NCBI GenBank assembly: GCA_009869945.1
Contig: WIXG01000151.1
Coordinates: 1-64,000, forward strand
Length of the DNA stretch: 64,000 nt
From: Mesaphorura yosii
Lineage: Eukaryota; Arthropoda; Collembola; Poduromorpha; Tullbergiidae
Reading direction: 5' to 3'
Below are positions 1 to 11,641 of the stretch, one piece after another. The notes beneath the pieces are model-generated. The model saw nothing but the letters and a program-made list of their open reading frames with translations, was not told the origin of the DNA and searched no databases. Made by a program: the position numbers and the translations under genes. How positions within the stretch are numbered: the stretch's first letter is position 1; each line of letters starts with the position of its first letter.

Positions 1-134
1 ATATGTCTAACAAGAGCAAGGGTTAATGTATTTGCTGTGAAAGTTTCGTGTAATAAATGCGTACGGTCTCTGAGAAATTGCAGTTTGAAGTTTGTCGCCC
101 GACTTCGTATACACCCTTTATCTTATAGTTTTAT

Positions 135-3100
135 TCAAAGCCGCTCATCCTCGCTTTCATCGTACGCCATTTCGTCAGCATTGATGATTTCCACCGTGTC
201 TTTGAAGCCAACCATAGCGTAGTCTGGTCGTGGTATTTTAGCGGCGGGCGTTTCAGTCACGCGAGGAGCTTCCTGAATAACCGGAAGAGAGTCGGACATA
301 GAAGCAGAAGCAGGTGTCGGCTCATAGGATCCTAGAAGTTAGAAGTTAACATGTTGCAGTCAGAAGGCTTGATCTTCAATAAAAACTTTACGATTTACTA
401 ATAGACTGACCAAGTCCACCTGTGCTGGAACCAGGCGCAGCGTAATTTGAAGATAATCCGCCGTCACTTCCAAGTGTTTCGTACTGAGGCGACGCAGCCG
501 ACGTTTCGGAAGCCGCCGAGAATTCAGTGGGCTTCAGTTGACTAGCACCAAGATTTGAGTTTGCTAAACTGAACCGCGGGTTGGAGCTTACGTTTCCGCC
601 ACCGAGCTGCTCTGCCGAATCAATCTGCAAGCCCTGGAACGGATTCTTGGGAGCTCTCCGCAGCTTCAGCCTAAAGTTTGCAATAGAAACTGGTGGAAAC
701 AATCTAAAATACGTGGGCAACTGATAATTGAGTTAGCACATGAGCGTACAAAAGGTAGGCAGCGGCACCGGCGGACGCTACGAAGAGAATGGATGTCACC
801 ACAATTCCCGCGATCAGTCCGCCAGTTCCTGCAAAAGTCGTCATCATCAGGCTAAAATTTCTCTGTTCCCATTCAAGATGCGTTGGCTATTATGCCATGT
901 AAATTACCTGAGCACTCCTCTGATGATTTTGAAATCAGCACATAAGTGAAAAAAGGAACCATGTCAAATGTGAAATTAATGCGACCGCGACCGGAATATT
1001 GTTTTAAACTAGCACTTTTCTTAACCATCGTTTAGAATAAATTAAACATTTCCAATGATCATGCTTTCATGCTTTCCTCACCCGGAGTGGGACATGTCAC
1101 GGGACAGTCGACTGGAGGCGGAGTCGTTGGGCATTCGACTGGAGGCAAAGTCGTTGGGCATTCGATTGGAGGCAGAGTCGTTGGGCATTCGATTGGAGGC
1201 GGTGTTGTTGGACATGGGTCACACGGCTCCGGACTTTCGCAAGGTGAGTCTGTTGCAGGGCATTCTGTCGGTGGCGGGCACTCGGTTGTCATCGTCGGAG
1301 GAGGAGTTGAGCATGGTTCAGGTGGTGGACATGTAATTGTGCTTGGATCCGTCGTGCCACAATCGCACGGCATGGGAGATTCTGTAGTGGGACAAGGAGT
1401 AATTGGGCACTCAGTAACGACAATTGTGGTCGAAGAGCAATGAGCCGGGCACTCAGACTCTGTTGCTTCCGTCGTTCCTAAAATAAAAATTGCATTTAGG
1501 CGTTCTGCAGATTCTGCCTGCATTTTTGCCGTCAAAATGTGTCCTTGTCTTTCGCATTCTTTTGCTCTCTCAAATCCAAATATTCTATTATTGCTCAAGC
1601 TAAACCCCAAATCGCGTGCGGCGGGGCCGTTCCGTGAAAGCTAAATAGTGGATATCAGACAGGGTCAGGCGTCCAAGCAAGAAAGCTGGGTTTTTGTTAA
1701 ATTAAGTCACTGGAAGCGAGAGCGGATGAGAAATTTGTAGGACCTTCGGTAGTTGATGGAGGATGGCTTGCAGTGGAGCTTTCATCTGTTGACATTGACC
1801 CCGTGAAAAGCGTACTGCTGCCACCATTGCTGGTGGATGAAGACGTAGACGAACCTTCAAGGACACAACCCATAAAGTAAGCCTGACCGTTGGTATTCTA
1901 CAACCAGAAAGCTTCCAGAAGCCGAATCCCAATGTTACCTTCCGTGGCGTCAGTCATGCATGGGCAGTCAGCGCATGTGCTTGGCTCCGAGGTTGTTTGC
2001 GTGGGGCACTCGGTTGGGTCCGGAGTTGTAAACTCCATTGATGTGGTGGGACACTCGGTCACGGTCGTTTCAGTGGACGACGACGTCGTTGGACAGGTGC
2101 ACTCGGGTGGCTCAATCGTAGTGCAAGGCTCCGGAGGTACCGTTGTGGGTTCTGTACATGGCGTTGGCTCAGGACAACTGGCGGTGGTGTCTGGAGCTGC
2201 AAGTTGCAAATGCGCATACGTTTAGAAAGCAGCGAGGCAGCAGTACGAGCTTACCAATTACGGAAAAGCGTTAACAAAAAGACAAGCAATTTGTATTGAA
2301 CGGAGTGTAATTCACCTTCGGTTGTGGTGGTCTCTTCTAGCATGAAATACAAAATCAGGGTAGACTTCGAAGGCACTTTTGAGCCGTCTCGTTCTGTTGC
2401 AATGACTTCAATCACAGCGACACGATTATTCCTCTCTGCGAAATAGGCTGAATCCGGGGCAATCTCGAATTGCACATGGCCATTATCTCTGTCAATGCTA
2501 ACCAAGTCCGCCGCATCCCCAGCGTTGCCAATTGAGTACTCGACAGCTGTTTGTCCGTCGCTGTCTCGTGCGCTGATTCCTATTTCACCGTTGCTGCCCT
2601 TTGGCTCGAACTGGTCACCAATACTCATTGGGGTATTAATTTCGAATGAGAAAAACGGACTTGAGAATTCTGGCGGAAGCACATTGAAGGTTTTGATGTC
2701 GAGATTGAGTAAAGCGCTCGCCATGTGCTCGCCGTCCGTTGCTGTAATTTCTATGACGGATTCTTCAAGTGTCAACTGCTGACCTTCTACCAAGAACACG
2801 CCGAGTTCGTATGTGTATGGTCGACCCTCTGATCGCAAAGGTATAATTGTAACCTTCTGATCAATATTCGTCGAAAAACTGAGATTGGCAAATGCCAGAT
2901 TAAAATCAGCATCTGTGACGATAATCGGTTCCTTGTTCAGGGGAACGCGTTCAGGCCAGGGCAAAGTGATGTCGGAATTGTACGGTGGTGCTTCATAAAC
3001 CGGATCCTGATTGTTGATGTCTTCCACGGTAAATTGGATTTCAAATAGTTTCTTTGCTTCATCTGTACAATCCACAACCATCGTCGCGCTAAAAAGGCAA

Positions 3101-3562
3101 GTAGTATCCGTTACTGGGTTCCGTGTGCAATTATCGTGCAGCATGTAATCTTCAAGTGACCGTCCAAGAGAGATCACAACGATTTTGTCTCCATCTAATT
3201 CAATATCCAGGTATTCGCTCTCAGATGTCGGGACTCCTAAAAGGGTGGTGGCATCGGTCGCGGTAAGCGTCCTGTTAAGCATTGTGTGAAGCTTTTAATT
3301 AATTTGGTCTCTTTCCTATTTTCGTGGCTGAACTGGAAACTCACACAAGTTCATCTCCATCGTTCTCAAAACGCGATGGAAGTGGTATAACTTGGCCGTG
3401 GTCCTGGAAGAGGCAATCTGTCAATAAAGCCACATTGAGTCAGCCTTAAAAGAAGACCAGGGCCAAATCTAGCGAGTTACCTGCATCCACAAAATGACCG
3501 CCGTGCCCAAGAGTTATGAGCAACACTCCAAGATATGCCAATGCAAAGTTTACGAACCCCAT
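135..3562 (-). CDS. Cadherin-repeat, mucin-stalk single-pass membrane protein
   Basis: Nine exons (3481-3562, 3347-3417, 2316-3291, 1939-2196, 1744-1854, 1082-1477, 750-828, 399-670, 135-331) join in phase to 813 residues. Exon 1 encodes a signal peptide (MGFVNFALAYLGVLLITLG). Exon 3 carries about two to three degenerate cadherin repeats: DINNQDPVYEAP resembles the DxNDNxPxF linker, and DRDNGHVQFEI and ITATDGEH are also repeat-like. Exons 4-6 form a Thr/Pro/Cys-rich stalk with tandem ECPTTLPPI units, probably O-glycosylated. Exon 7 is a transmembrane helix (GGLIAGIVVTSILFVASAGA), followed by a basic stop-transfer KLRRAPK. The cytoplasmic tail of about 150 residues ends in DESEDERL. Reading past the exon 8 donor GTAAAT gives a false stop; the phase-matched acceptor at 331 extends the tail. 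It is a likely adhesion or surface-coat protein. The exact cadherin subfamily is not recognised, and short exon 5 is the least certain. Confidence 0.8.
1105..1215 (-). repeat. 27-bp tandem repeat encoding mucin-type 9-residue units
   Basis: About four near-identical 27-bp units, each encoding a variant of ECPTTLPPI, lie in frame in the stalk exon of the cadherin-like gene. The neighbouring stalk is a looser version of the same Cys-Pro-Thr-Thr pattern, so this block looks recently amplified. Confidence 0.8.
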
Positions 3563-4316
3563 TTTGGTAGTTGTCGTCCGTCCTGTTATCCGGTTTCAGC
3601 AGTCGCCAGCACTCTTGGCAGATATTAAGCCGAAGGAATGGCATAATTCAGAGCATTATCATTGCCGTCAACCGTAGTCAATTGAATTGTCATATAATGT
3701 TCTCGAGATTAGATAGCCATTGTAATCGAAATACATGCAGCCTGCATGCCAAAAGCCAACGTTCAGCATTGGGTCATCCTCACACGATGACACACAATTA
3801 AAGCATTAAATACGCTTTTGTTCTCCTGGCGAATGCTCTGAATCGACCCTCAATAGTGAATTCTATGAAGGTGGCGCAGCAATTTAAATTATGGCAGAAG
3901 CACAATAATTTTATTTTGCACTGATTGGCATGAAATGATATCACTCTCATTACTTCACGAAGCAATCAATTTCAGACGGCGGCATGCGGCAGCTCTCAAT
4001 CATCAATATCAATCTGTTTTCTGATAAGCTGATATCTTCCAAGGTCAGCCCATCAATACTTTCAAAATTACAGGAAGGATGAATCGGTGTCCGTTGCTAT
4101 CTTCTCACTGTAAAGGGAAGGCCAACATGTATAAGCAACTTTCACTCAAGCCGAGCTGCGGAAAGCGGAGCACGTCTCAAGAAATGAATGAAGAAAGGTA
4201 TCGGTTACATTTTACAGTTGATACACTTGCATTTGATTTTATTCACACGAATAACTTAGTCAATAAACAAAAATTCTTGTCAGTGTGATGATGGATTCTA
4301 ATATTATTACGACTGT
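3563..4316. other. Intergenic gap between two minus-strand genes
   Basis: It holds the promoter side of the cadherin-like gene and the 3' flank of CTDNEP1. I see no convincing exon, repeat or RNA gene here. Confidence 0.5.
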
Positions 4317-5529
4317 TCACCATGGTCGATGAATATGCAGGTTTCTGCTTAGAACACTTCTAACGTCTTGAGTAAATCTCAGAGCATCAAGTACAGGAAG
4401 TAAATTAAGAAGAGCCGTATCAGTGGCATCACTAAACCATGACTTGATCGGCATTGCATTCGCTGAAAGAATAGAAAGCAGAATTTGTTGATAATATAAA
4501 TACATTACTGACTACACTAAAAAAATTATTCTGGCTTTCTGACTTACCAGGATAGGACCTGTACGCTCCAGGAGAATTGTCCAATATAAAAATGGAACTC
4601 AAATCATGAGATATATTTGACAAGTCCTTCGTGTACGACCCCAATTCAAGAGTGCAATGCTGACGATAATACCTAGTTTGCAATATTTGACGACCATTGT
4701 CTAATCGATCTGCCACGCCTAAATATTGCACATCGGAACATTAATGCGATTTACCTTAGGGTCCGTACAATGTATTATTTATTATAATGCATTGTGGTTA
4801 ATTGAAATATTTACCTGCTCCGTAAATCTCCATTGAGGCTGTGAACACCACCAGCTCATACCACTGTGATACCTGCAACAGCAGTCACACAAAAGCCAAT
4901 ATTCAGATTAAGTTTTCAATAAACCATTAAGTGCGCAAGTGTGGATGCAATGCGCTGATAAAATAGTTGTGAAGCAATTTCCATACCACATCCAAGAAGT
5001 AATCTACGTGAGGTCTTTTGTGAACAAAAAATCGGACAGGATGTCTTTCGATAGTAACTTTTAAAAGAAAGTCAGGCGGTGTACCAGGCTTGACTGTTTG
5101 TCTATAAATCAACAGCAAAGGGTACGGCAGTTAGTATTTTCCTGAAATCTTCGGTAAATTTTTCAAGGACGGTATTGAATATGCCTACCTTTGTACGCCG
5201 TCATGATGACTGTGAATTAAGGTCTCGTCTAAATCAAGGACAAGTACTTTTCTTCGGACTAACGAAAGTCTGTGCTTAGAAAGCGGTGACAATGGAACTG
5301 CTTCATATCTGATAGTTTGATACTGTAAAACCTGTGCAGAAATTATAGAAAGATTATACGCTATGTTAAGACAAACGGTGTCACGAATGAAATATTCCAA
5401 GGAGTGATCTGCAATAGTGACTCGACTTACTTTTCTGCCATTCTTTTTGAGGAAATAAGAAATGCACATACAAATGCTCTTAATGAAAACAATTAAGTGT
5501 CTCATCCCAACTTCGATGTATTTCCACAT
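4317..5529 (-). CDS. CTDNEP1: CTD nuclear envelope phosphatase 1 (Dullard)
   Basis: This is a DxDx(T/V)-type serine/threonine phosphatase of the nuclear envelope/ER that dephosphorylates lipin and restrains BMP signalling in known animals. The N-terminal exon (5431-5529, MWKYIEVG...) contains the hydrophobic membrane segment. The next exon has [20 protein letters not shown] and the catalytic [16 protein letters not shown]. Later exons encode [75 protein letters not shown] and the C-terminal [20 protein letters not shown]...[13 protein letters not shown]. All catalytic motifs are intact and the length is close to the 240-250 residues of the family. The start at 5529 fits the short hydrophobic N terminus; an internal Met nine codons in would also serve. 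Introns are 50-120 bp. Confidence 0.95.
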
Positions 5530-6339
5530 GCCGTGGTTATCCAGCAATTTGTACGAGAGTTCCAGAAGAGATGAATTCCTCGTCTTGGACGAATGATCAC
5601 CGAATACGAATACCAGTCCAATGAAATGTTGGAGACCTCTGCGACTTGCTAATTTGACTGATGCGAGACGAAGTGGCTGGTGATGACAGGTTGGAGGTTT
5701 GGAAACCCTTACTTGAGTGGTTGAGTCCAATAATATCACATGTCCCTAAGAACAAGTTGACTTTGTACCCTTCTTAAACCCTAAATAAAGCTAAATAACT
5801 CGATTTGGAGTAATTATGCACAGCACAATTTTTAGTATTAAATTCTATACAATTTAGCTCGCGTAGACTTGCGAAATTATCATTGTTGTGTTGAAATGAA
5901 TCTATTGACTTTAACTTGGATCTTGTATGTACAGATTAAGTAAATTAATTAATTTTGTTGTCAGTTAAACTTTTGTGTGATGTGATGGAGTTTAGGCTAT
6001 GTTTTCGTATTTTTCTTTTCCGCGGCTTCAGCTCTTTTTGCAATGCTTTCACTACTTCAGCGAGACTCTCGTCTGTCTGGAAACGGAGAATCGAGTCGAG
6101 CTCGCTCAGGCGAGACCGAATCAAATTGGATGCTATTCAAAGATGCGATTCGCGACTCACGAGTCAAGGCAAACCTGGGAGTTCAACCCGTTTTGTAATG
6201 CGACGGATGGATTGCGAGCCCAAATTATAGGCAGAGATTTAGATTTGGCAAAGAATCATGTGCAAATCTTCCCATTGTACTCTGTGGCATTGTTATGCCA
6301 TGCGATGCCATGAGTGCATGGTTATGCAATCAAAACTTG
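5530..6339. other. Intergenic, no gene recognised
   Basis: Upstream region of CTDNEP1 and 3' flank of the tentative gene at 6340. Short open frames on the plus strand (around 5955-6313) show no domain, splice or start-context support. Confidence 0.4.
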
Positions 6340-7033
6340 CTACTCTTTTTTTGGCGTACCAGCGGAGATTGGACAAGTCTCAAGTCTAGCGTTAGCATTT
6401 GCGTTAACCTGATTCGATATGATTTGAGGTTGCGTGACAGGACTGCCTGGACTACTGGACCAACTAGCTGGCCCACATGCATATGCACCATGCCTTGCAA
6501 GTCTTGAGGCACTCTCATACGAAGATTCCAGCAAATTGCCTTGAGGAAACTGAAACGCTCGAATGTGTTACACGATTTTGCAACCAATAAAAATTAAGTA
6601 GATTGCATATCGCATGTCAAGCCTCTCAAGCCTGACAGCACGGAGTGATACAGTCAGACTTTGTGGCCTTGCATTTGCCACTTGCGGTTGACATGACACC
6701 GATGAAATCAGCTGGCCAATGTTTTGTAGAACACAAAATAAAAAACGTACGACAATCAAAGGTCGTAATCGTCGTTACCGATAGGCTTGCAATACTGCAG
6801 GGTCATTGGCGAACGAAAACAAAGCATGATTAAGAACTCCACGTCATTGCATCTTAAAGCCAAGACCTTCAACATTTCCAGCGCTATAGACCGACGGATA
6901 CACTGCACGCTACAGTGTTCTCGTTTCTTTACACCTGCGCCGCGGCTGGATGCTCTTTCATTAGATCTTCAATCTCTTCAATAATTACCGTCTCGATAAA
7001 TGAGACATGGCTTAAAATGGCTTCCATTGTCAT
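6340..7033 (-). CDS. Tentative two-exon small protein, unknown function
   Basis: Two exons join in phase 0 to 102 residues. Exon 6935-7033 encodes an acidic amphipathic helix (MTMEAILSHVSFIETVIIEE then IEDLMKEHPAAAQ) and ends at a GTGTAAAG donor. Exon 6340-6549 follows a pyrimidine-rich acceptor ending CAG and encodes a Ser/Asn/Ala-rich C terminus (QIISNQVNANANARL) ending GTPKKE. The N-terminal helix is faintly like the Sin3-interacting helix of Mad/Mnt proteins, but no bHLH follows, so I assign no function. The first exon could be preceded by another one. Protein-like composition and matching phase are the only support. Confidence 0.35.
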
Positions 7034-7804
7034 CAGGTACCGTGAATGAAGCGATACATAAGCGGGAATTTGCCACTTGTCCCAGCAAAGGGTTCCAAAC
7101 GTTCAAGTCTCTGGACCCGAGTCCAGTCGTTTACATTCACGACGTGCTGAATGTACACACTGGCGGTGGGACAGAAGTTATTAGCGAGGACGACGGCACA
7201 TTGACAAGGGCTCTGGAGTCCGGCGTTGGACACTGTGCCCGTCACTATAATTGCTGAATCTGTAGTTAATTTTCCTTGGTTCATGACATGGTATCATTAA
7301 ATCTAGGAGCAGGAGCATTGATTCATGAATTTGTCTCACGTTGATCGTTGAGCCTCGTCGCGTGGTCCGGCTGCTTCAAGCACGCCATAGCAAAGTGGTG
7401 GTACTCGCTCGCGCTCTCTTCTGCAGCTATTCGAATTCGAATTGAAACCGCATATTATGCGGTAGATCGTACCTAAACTAAACCACGCTGCCGCCTGCAC
7501 ATGTGCACGCTTCTTCGAAAGAACGCATCGCCTAGCTCAGTACTTGGTACAACACAGTACAGTCCGCGTGTTCGTTCATTTTGTTTAAATCACGGGCAAA
7601 TAAAGTTGAACGCTTAAATAATTTAATTTGAGTTTACTGTGTTTAATTACGCTTAATTAACTTGAGGGCTTAATTCTCAACAGAATAACAATCACATTAA
7701 CGTTAAAGGCTTCAAATTAGTCCAGCAGTTCACGCGAGTGAATCAATAAATCGCTTTCTCGCTTTCAACTTTGCTTCAACAATCAGTTCCGTGAATAATT
7801 CAGT
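7034..7804. other. Intergenic, probable promoter region
   Basis: The gap lies between the tentative minus-strand gene and the plus-strand RNA-binding gene. AT-rich segments such as TTAATTAACTT near 7655 are present, but I see no exon or recognisable core promoter. Confidence 0.4.
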
Positions 7805-9761
7805 ATGGTGGTCGAAAAACGCAAAGTAAGATACGAACCACATTGAGACTAAGGTACTATCAGGATTGACGATTATGATGACCGATTCTCCATCCCATTA
7901 CAGTCATTCAACAACGCTGGCGCCGTCAATACGCCTCCGAAAAAGGGAAACTTTGGGAACCAAAAGTCCCCGTTTCAGAAATCTCCAGGTGGAGGTAACC
8001 AGAAGCCGAAATTTGGTGGTGGCGGAGGTGGGGGTGCAGGAGCGGGTGCAGTCAAGCCTGGAGATTGGACATGTCCAAAGTCTTCCTGTGGGGTGAATAA
8101 CTTTGCATCAAGACAAGAATGCTTCAAGTGTCATATAAAGAAACCAGGTGCACCCGGTGTTGGGTCTGGTAAGTTAAGTTAGTTAACCGATCGCACTTTA
8201 TTGGGATAAGTCACTTCCTGCATGGCCTTTCTCGCTTACCATTATTCGACACGCATGCCTACCTATTAAGACATAAACTATTGTCTATTTCTGCAGCAAG
8301 TTCAAAAGTTTCTCCACCACCTCCTGCGCAAGGTGCGAAGAAACTGAATGTTCAGATTGTGCCCCCAAAGGCGGAAGTGAAGCCAACTTTGTCGGGTTCT
8401 CCTCCACAAAAGAATGCGGCGAATAATACTAAAAAGAATCAGCAGTCTAAGAAAAAGCAAGAAAAAAATGGACTAAGTAAAGTTTCAGACGCTAGCAAAG
8501 CCATCAAACGCCCGAAGAAGAGCCGTGCTAAGAAATTCAATCAAGTAAGTAAGAACATAATAATGCAGCTAATACTGTGCAACTTTTTCTAAATTAAGGT
8601 GTTTCACGTTTACAGAAGCTAGATCTGAAGCCCAGACCCATCGAGGCATGTGAACGGGCACTAAAAATGGAGAAGGAGTTAGGGCATACAGGACGAGTCT
8701 ATTCTGTTAAAATTGCTGATCCTCCGCTCTCACAAGAAGTTGTCAAGGGATGGTCTTCGGCTATTGAGACGGCAGTCTTTGCGAAACCAGTGGACCCTAG
8801 GCAATTTCTAGTGGTCTTCAAACACAATGCAAATGTGAAGAAGGAAGTTGAAAACTTGAAGAAAGTTGTTTTTGCTGGTAGTAAGATTCAAGTATGTTCA
8901 CATTCGGAGACCTTATTCTATTCACATTTGACAACACTACACCTTCCTAAGTATGAATCTTGATTAATATTGAATAGGTGGAGGAGAAATCGGACTCTGA
9001 CACCACCTTAAAAGCGCATCCTGAAGCCATTGACCCGTACAGCTTGTATGTTACAAACTTGAATGAATCAGTCACCAAAGAGAACTTGAAGGAACTTTTT
9101 CCAAAAGCCACGCTTATTACTGGCACGAAGAAACACAGCCCAAAGTTGGGGTATGGTATCTCATTACAATCTCTACTCTTTTGAATCTTGGCTTTCTTGA
9201 TACTGTCTCTAGATGCTTAAACCATGTTTGATTATGTTAACAGAAACGCCACGAAATTCGCATTCATTAACTTTGCAACAACCGACGACGCACTGTCGAG
9301 CTTCCAGGAGAATTATTCCGCAGTTTTGCAGGGAAGTTCAATTGTCATGAGATTCAGGCGCGTTGCGCCTGCCGAGTTGGCGAAGATAAATGCTGTCGCT
9401 GCTGTCAAGACAGTTGAGCCAGCTGCGAAGAAGCCTGAAGCGAAGCCTAAGCAAACTCCAAAGAGTGCCGCTGTCCCCAAGAAGGAATTGGTCAAGGCGG
9501 AGCCTGAGAGTGACGATGATGAAGAGGATGAAGATGAGGACGAGGAGGCAAGGACAAATTAAACTTCTATTCGTTTCTCGAGTTGTAATCTATTAGTAAT
9601 CGAAACTGAATTGCAATCTTTAGGAAGTGGACGACGAAGAAGATGACGATGAGGATGAGGATGATGAAGATTTGGAAGGAGAAGGCGAAGAGGATGATGA
9701 GGACGACGATGACGATGATGATGAAGAAGACGAAGATGATGACGATGATGACGACGAGTAG
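7805..9761 (+). CDS. RanBP2-type zinc finger, RRM and acidic-tail RNA-binding protein
   Basis: Exons 7864-8168, 8297-8544, 8616-8891, 8978-9150, 9244-9547 and 9624-9761 are phase-consistent. Order of parts: a Gly-rich N-terminal region; one RanBP2 zinc finger (GDWTCPKSSCGVNNFASRQ then ECFKCHIKK, four Cys); a Lys-rich linker (NNTKKNQQSKKKQEK); a degenerate RRM-like region (GRVYSVKIADPPLSQE); a second RRM (SLYVTNLNESVTKENLKELF...TKFAFINF...SSIVMRFRR); then an almost pure Asp/Glu tail of about 50 residues. The layout resembles nucleolin-like or nucleolar RNA-binding proteins. The last intron seems to use a GC donor (9548) with an AG at 9623; without it the protein would end EARTN. The proposed start (MVVEKRK at 7805, donor GTAAGA) does not match the phase of exon 2, so the N terminus is unresolved. 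Confidence 0.78.
9624..9761 (+). repeat. GAT/GAA/GAC-rich low-complexity tract coding the acidic tail
   Basis: Purine-rich Asp/Glu codons run almost without interruption to the TAG stop. The preceding exon already ends in a similar tract (about 9512-9547). Confidence 0.85.
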
Positions 9762-10552
9762 AGCTAGATATATTTTATTACACTAAATATTTTGCTTCAG
9801 ATCCTTCTTTGTTATACATTATCAGACAATTCATTTAATTTTATTTGCTTGAGTTTATACAAGTTTCATTTTGTTCGCAATACTTTTGACTTGCTCTAGG
9901 CTGTTGTTTAAATAAAAATACTGTACTGTATTGTATCTAAAACTTGGGATAATTACTCGACTGCGTTGGCAGCTGTTTGTCCCGGATATTTGGAAAAGAA
10001 AGTGAATCCTAAAATGCACGGCCAATTTCTTCCCGCGGAACTTGGAAATATGCATCTTCATGGGGCGTGTCGTGCCAGTCGTGTGTCCATTCAACTGCAT
10101 GTGCTTCACACGGATGTGAGTTTTTGAGGTCACACCGACCAGCAAATTATGCGCGTGTCAACAAAGACGGCATTAATCGTCAGCGATTAAGTATTGGTAT
10201 CATATGCGTATGCTAGGCTCCCAACTGCTCGGAAAGGTGAAGGCGATGTGATGTGGTTATAACTAGCAGGAATCGTGAGTCTGAAGTCTTAACATTTCAA
10301 TATCAAGTGTTTATTATACTTGACAAATAGTTTTAAAATAAGATAAACAGAGATGATTCGCATTAAATTAGTTATAATGCACAAAGCATGAAATGGAGTG
10401 GAGACGTTGCTCACTGTCTTGCCTTTTGCTACTCAGTAACCTGGTGCTGGCTGTGAGATTGGGTCAAGTGTGGGCTCCTTGACATTCTGACTGAGTAATT
10501 GACTTCACAAATGTACCTTTAGGGACATTCTTTTCCTTTGAAATCGATGACA
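9762..10552. other. Intergenic between the RNA-binding gene and the DM4/DM12-like gene
   Basis: It contains the 3' flank of the RNA-binding gene and the upstream region of the next. A minus-strand open frame at about 9855-10145 has no ATG start, splice or domain support and is not called. Confidence 0.45.
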
Positions 10553-10589
10553 CTATAAATGAGCGAGTTCACCCGTTTTCCCGTTCAGT
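10553..10589 (+). promoter_or_regulatory. TATA box and arthropod initiator
   Basis: A TATAAAT at about 10554 is followed some 32 bp later by TCAGT (10585-10589), the classical arthropod initiator, at the expected spacing. The first ATG of the downstream gene lies 66 bp beyond. This is the clearest core promoter in the window. Confidence 0.65.
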
Positions 10590-10654
10590 CGATTCGTCAA
10601 CAGTGGGCCTCCAACAAGCAGTGTTGCCAGTTTGCAGAGATCCATTAGTTCAAA

Positions 10655-11641
10655 ATGGCGGTCATGAACAGAATTTTCACATCGAGCGCATCGAAGTCGA
10701 AAATAGTACTGATACTCGGAGTCATTTTGTGCTTCGCAAAAATATCACATGCAGTTGAGTACGAGACCATAAACAGTCCCAGCAATAGCGCGTCTTCTGC
10801 TTCGGCGCAGTACTCGACTTCCAACTCCAATTCGAGAACGCTTGGAGGCGGAAATTACTACAATGAGCCCAAAAGTTCACAGTACGCAGACTACTACCCA
10901 AGTTACTCGTATGGGAATGCCTTGAAGAGAGACAGCGACTCATACGCAGCGCCAACATCCTCGTATGGAATGACCGGTGAAGAAAAAGGTGAGGACGTCT
11001 CACCACTTACACCATTTCAAGTCGTAAACAACTGATTTAAATTTGTCTCTTCCTTTTCTCGCAGGTGATGAAGACTCTGGACTGTACGGTTTGATCGGTC
11101 TTCTCGGGTTGCTTGGTCTTGTTCCAGCTCTTCTCCCAATTCTGGGACCATTACTCGGACTCCTGCTCCTTCTGCTGCTTCCGATCCTCCTGCCAATCAT
11201 TGGACCACTCCTTCTGCCACTCCTGCTAATTCTTGCTCTGCCGTTGCTCATCCTCTTCCTCCCAGTTCCAGTCGTCACTGTTCCAGGCGGCACAGGCCGT
11301 GGCAGTACCACAACATCCAGAGTCATGGGCGGACTCGACATGGAGACTGCACGCATGATTTATGACGCCATCGGAAGAGACGAGTGCATTGAAAGATACA
11401 CCTGCGAAGTAGCGCACAGGGCAAGAAGTTTCGGAATCAACACTGAAAAGATTTACGGGTAAGATCTTATTTTGGTCATGTACAACGGCCCAGTCTTACT
11501 TTTCGACGTGAAATTCCGCACAGATTCTTCCTGGGCAAGAAGCAACTTACAACATCGCCGAAGTGGATGCACAGCATTGCGAGAGGATTCAAGCACAATG
11601 ACGACTGCAAATCGTACACTTGCTCTTCTAAATTGTTTTAA
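10655..11641 (+). CDS. Secretory/membrane protein with Leu/Gly/Pro hydrophobic block and DM4/DM12-like end
   Basis: Exons 10655-10988, 11065-11458 and 11524-11641 give 281 residues. A signal peptide (KIVLILGVILCFAKISHAVE) is followed by a Ser/Tyr/Asn-rich segment (YYNEPKSSQYADYYPSYSYG). Exon 2 then encodes about 65 residues made mostly of Leu, Ile, Gly, Pro and Val in repeating GLLGLV, ALLPILGPLLG and LLPIIGPLLLPLL patterns. The C-terminal region MGGLDMETARMIYDAIGRDE followed by CIERYTCEVAHRAR resembles the DM4/DM12 domain of arthropod secreted proteins; a later CKSYTC supplies two more Cys. Pro every 6-9 residues argues against an ordinary helical hairpin; it could be a hydrophobic structural or cuticle-associated protein. 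A TATA/initiator promoter suggests regulated, tissue-specific expression. Function unknown. Confidence 0.8.

Noticed and set aside
388-398. Stop codon directly after GLGQSI in the cadherin-like gene
   Set aside because: The stop is in an intron; a GTAAAT donor at 398 joins in phase to an acceptor at 332, giving a longer tail.
1069-1443. Plus-strand Gly/His/Val-rich frame of about 124 codons
   Set aside because: It is the antisense reading of the Thr/Pro/Cys-rich stalk exon of the cadherin-like gene, whose splice sites and phase support the minus strand.
9855-10145. Minus-strand frame reading MHISKFRGKKLAVHF and similar
   Set aside because: No ATG at its start, no domain, no splice partners; not enough to call a gene.
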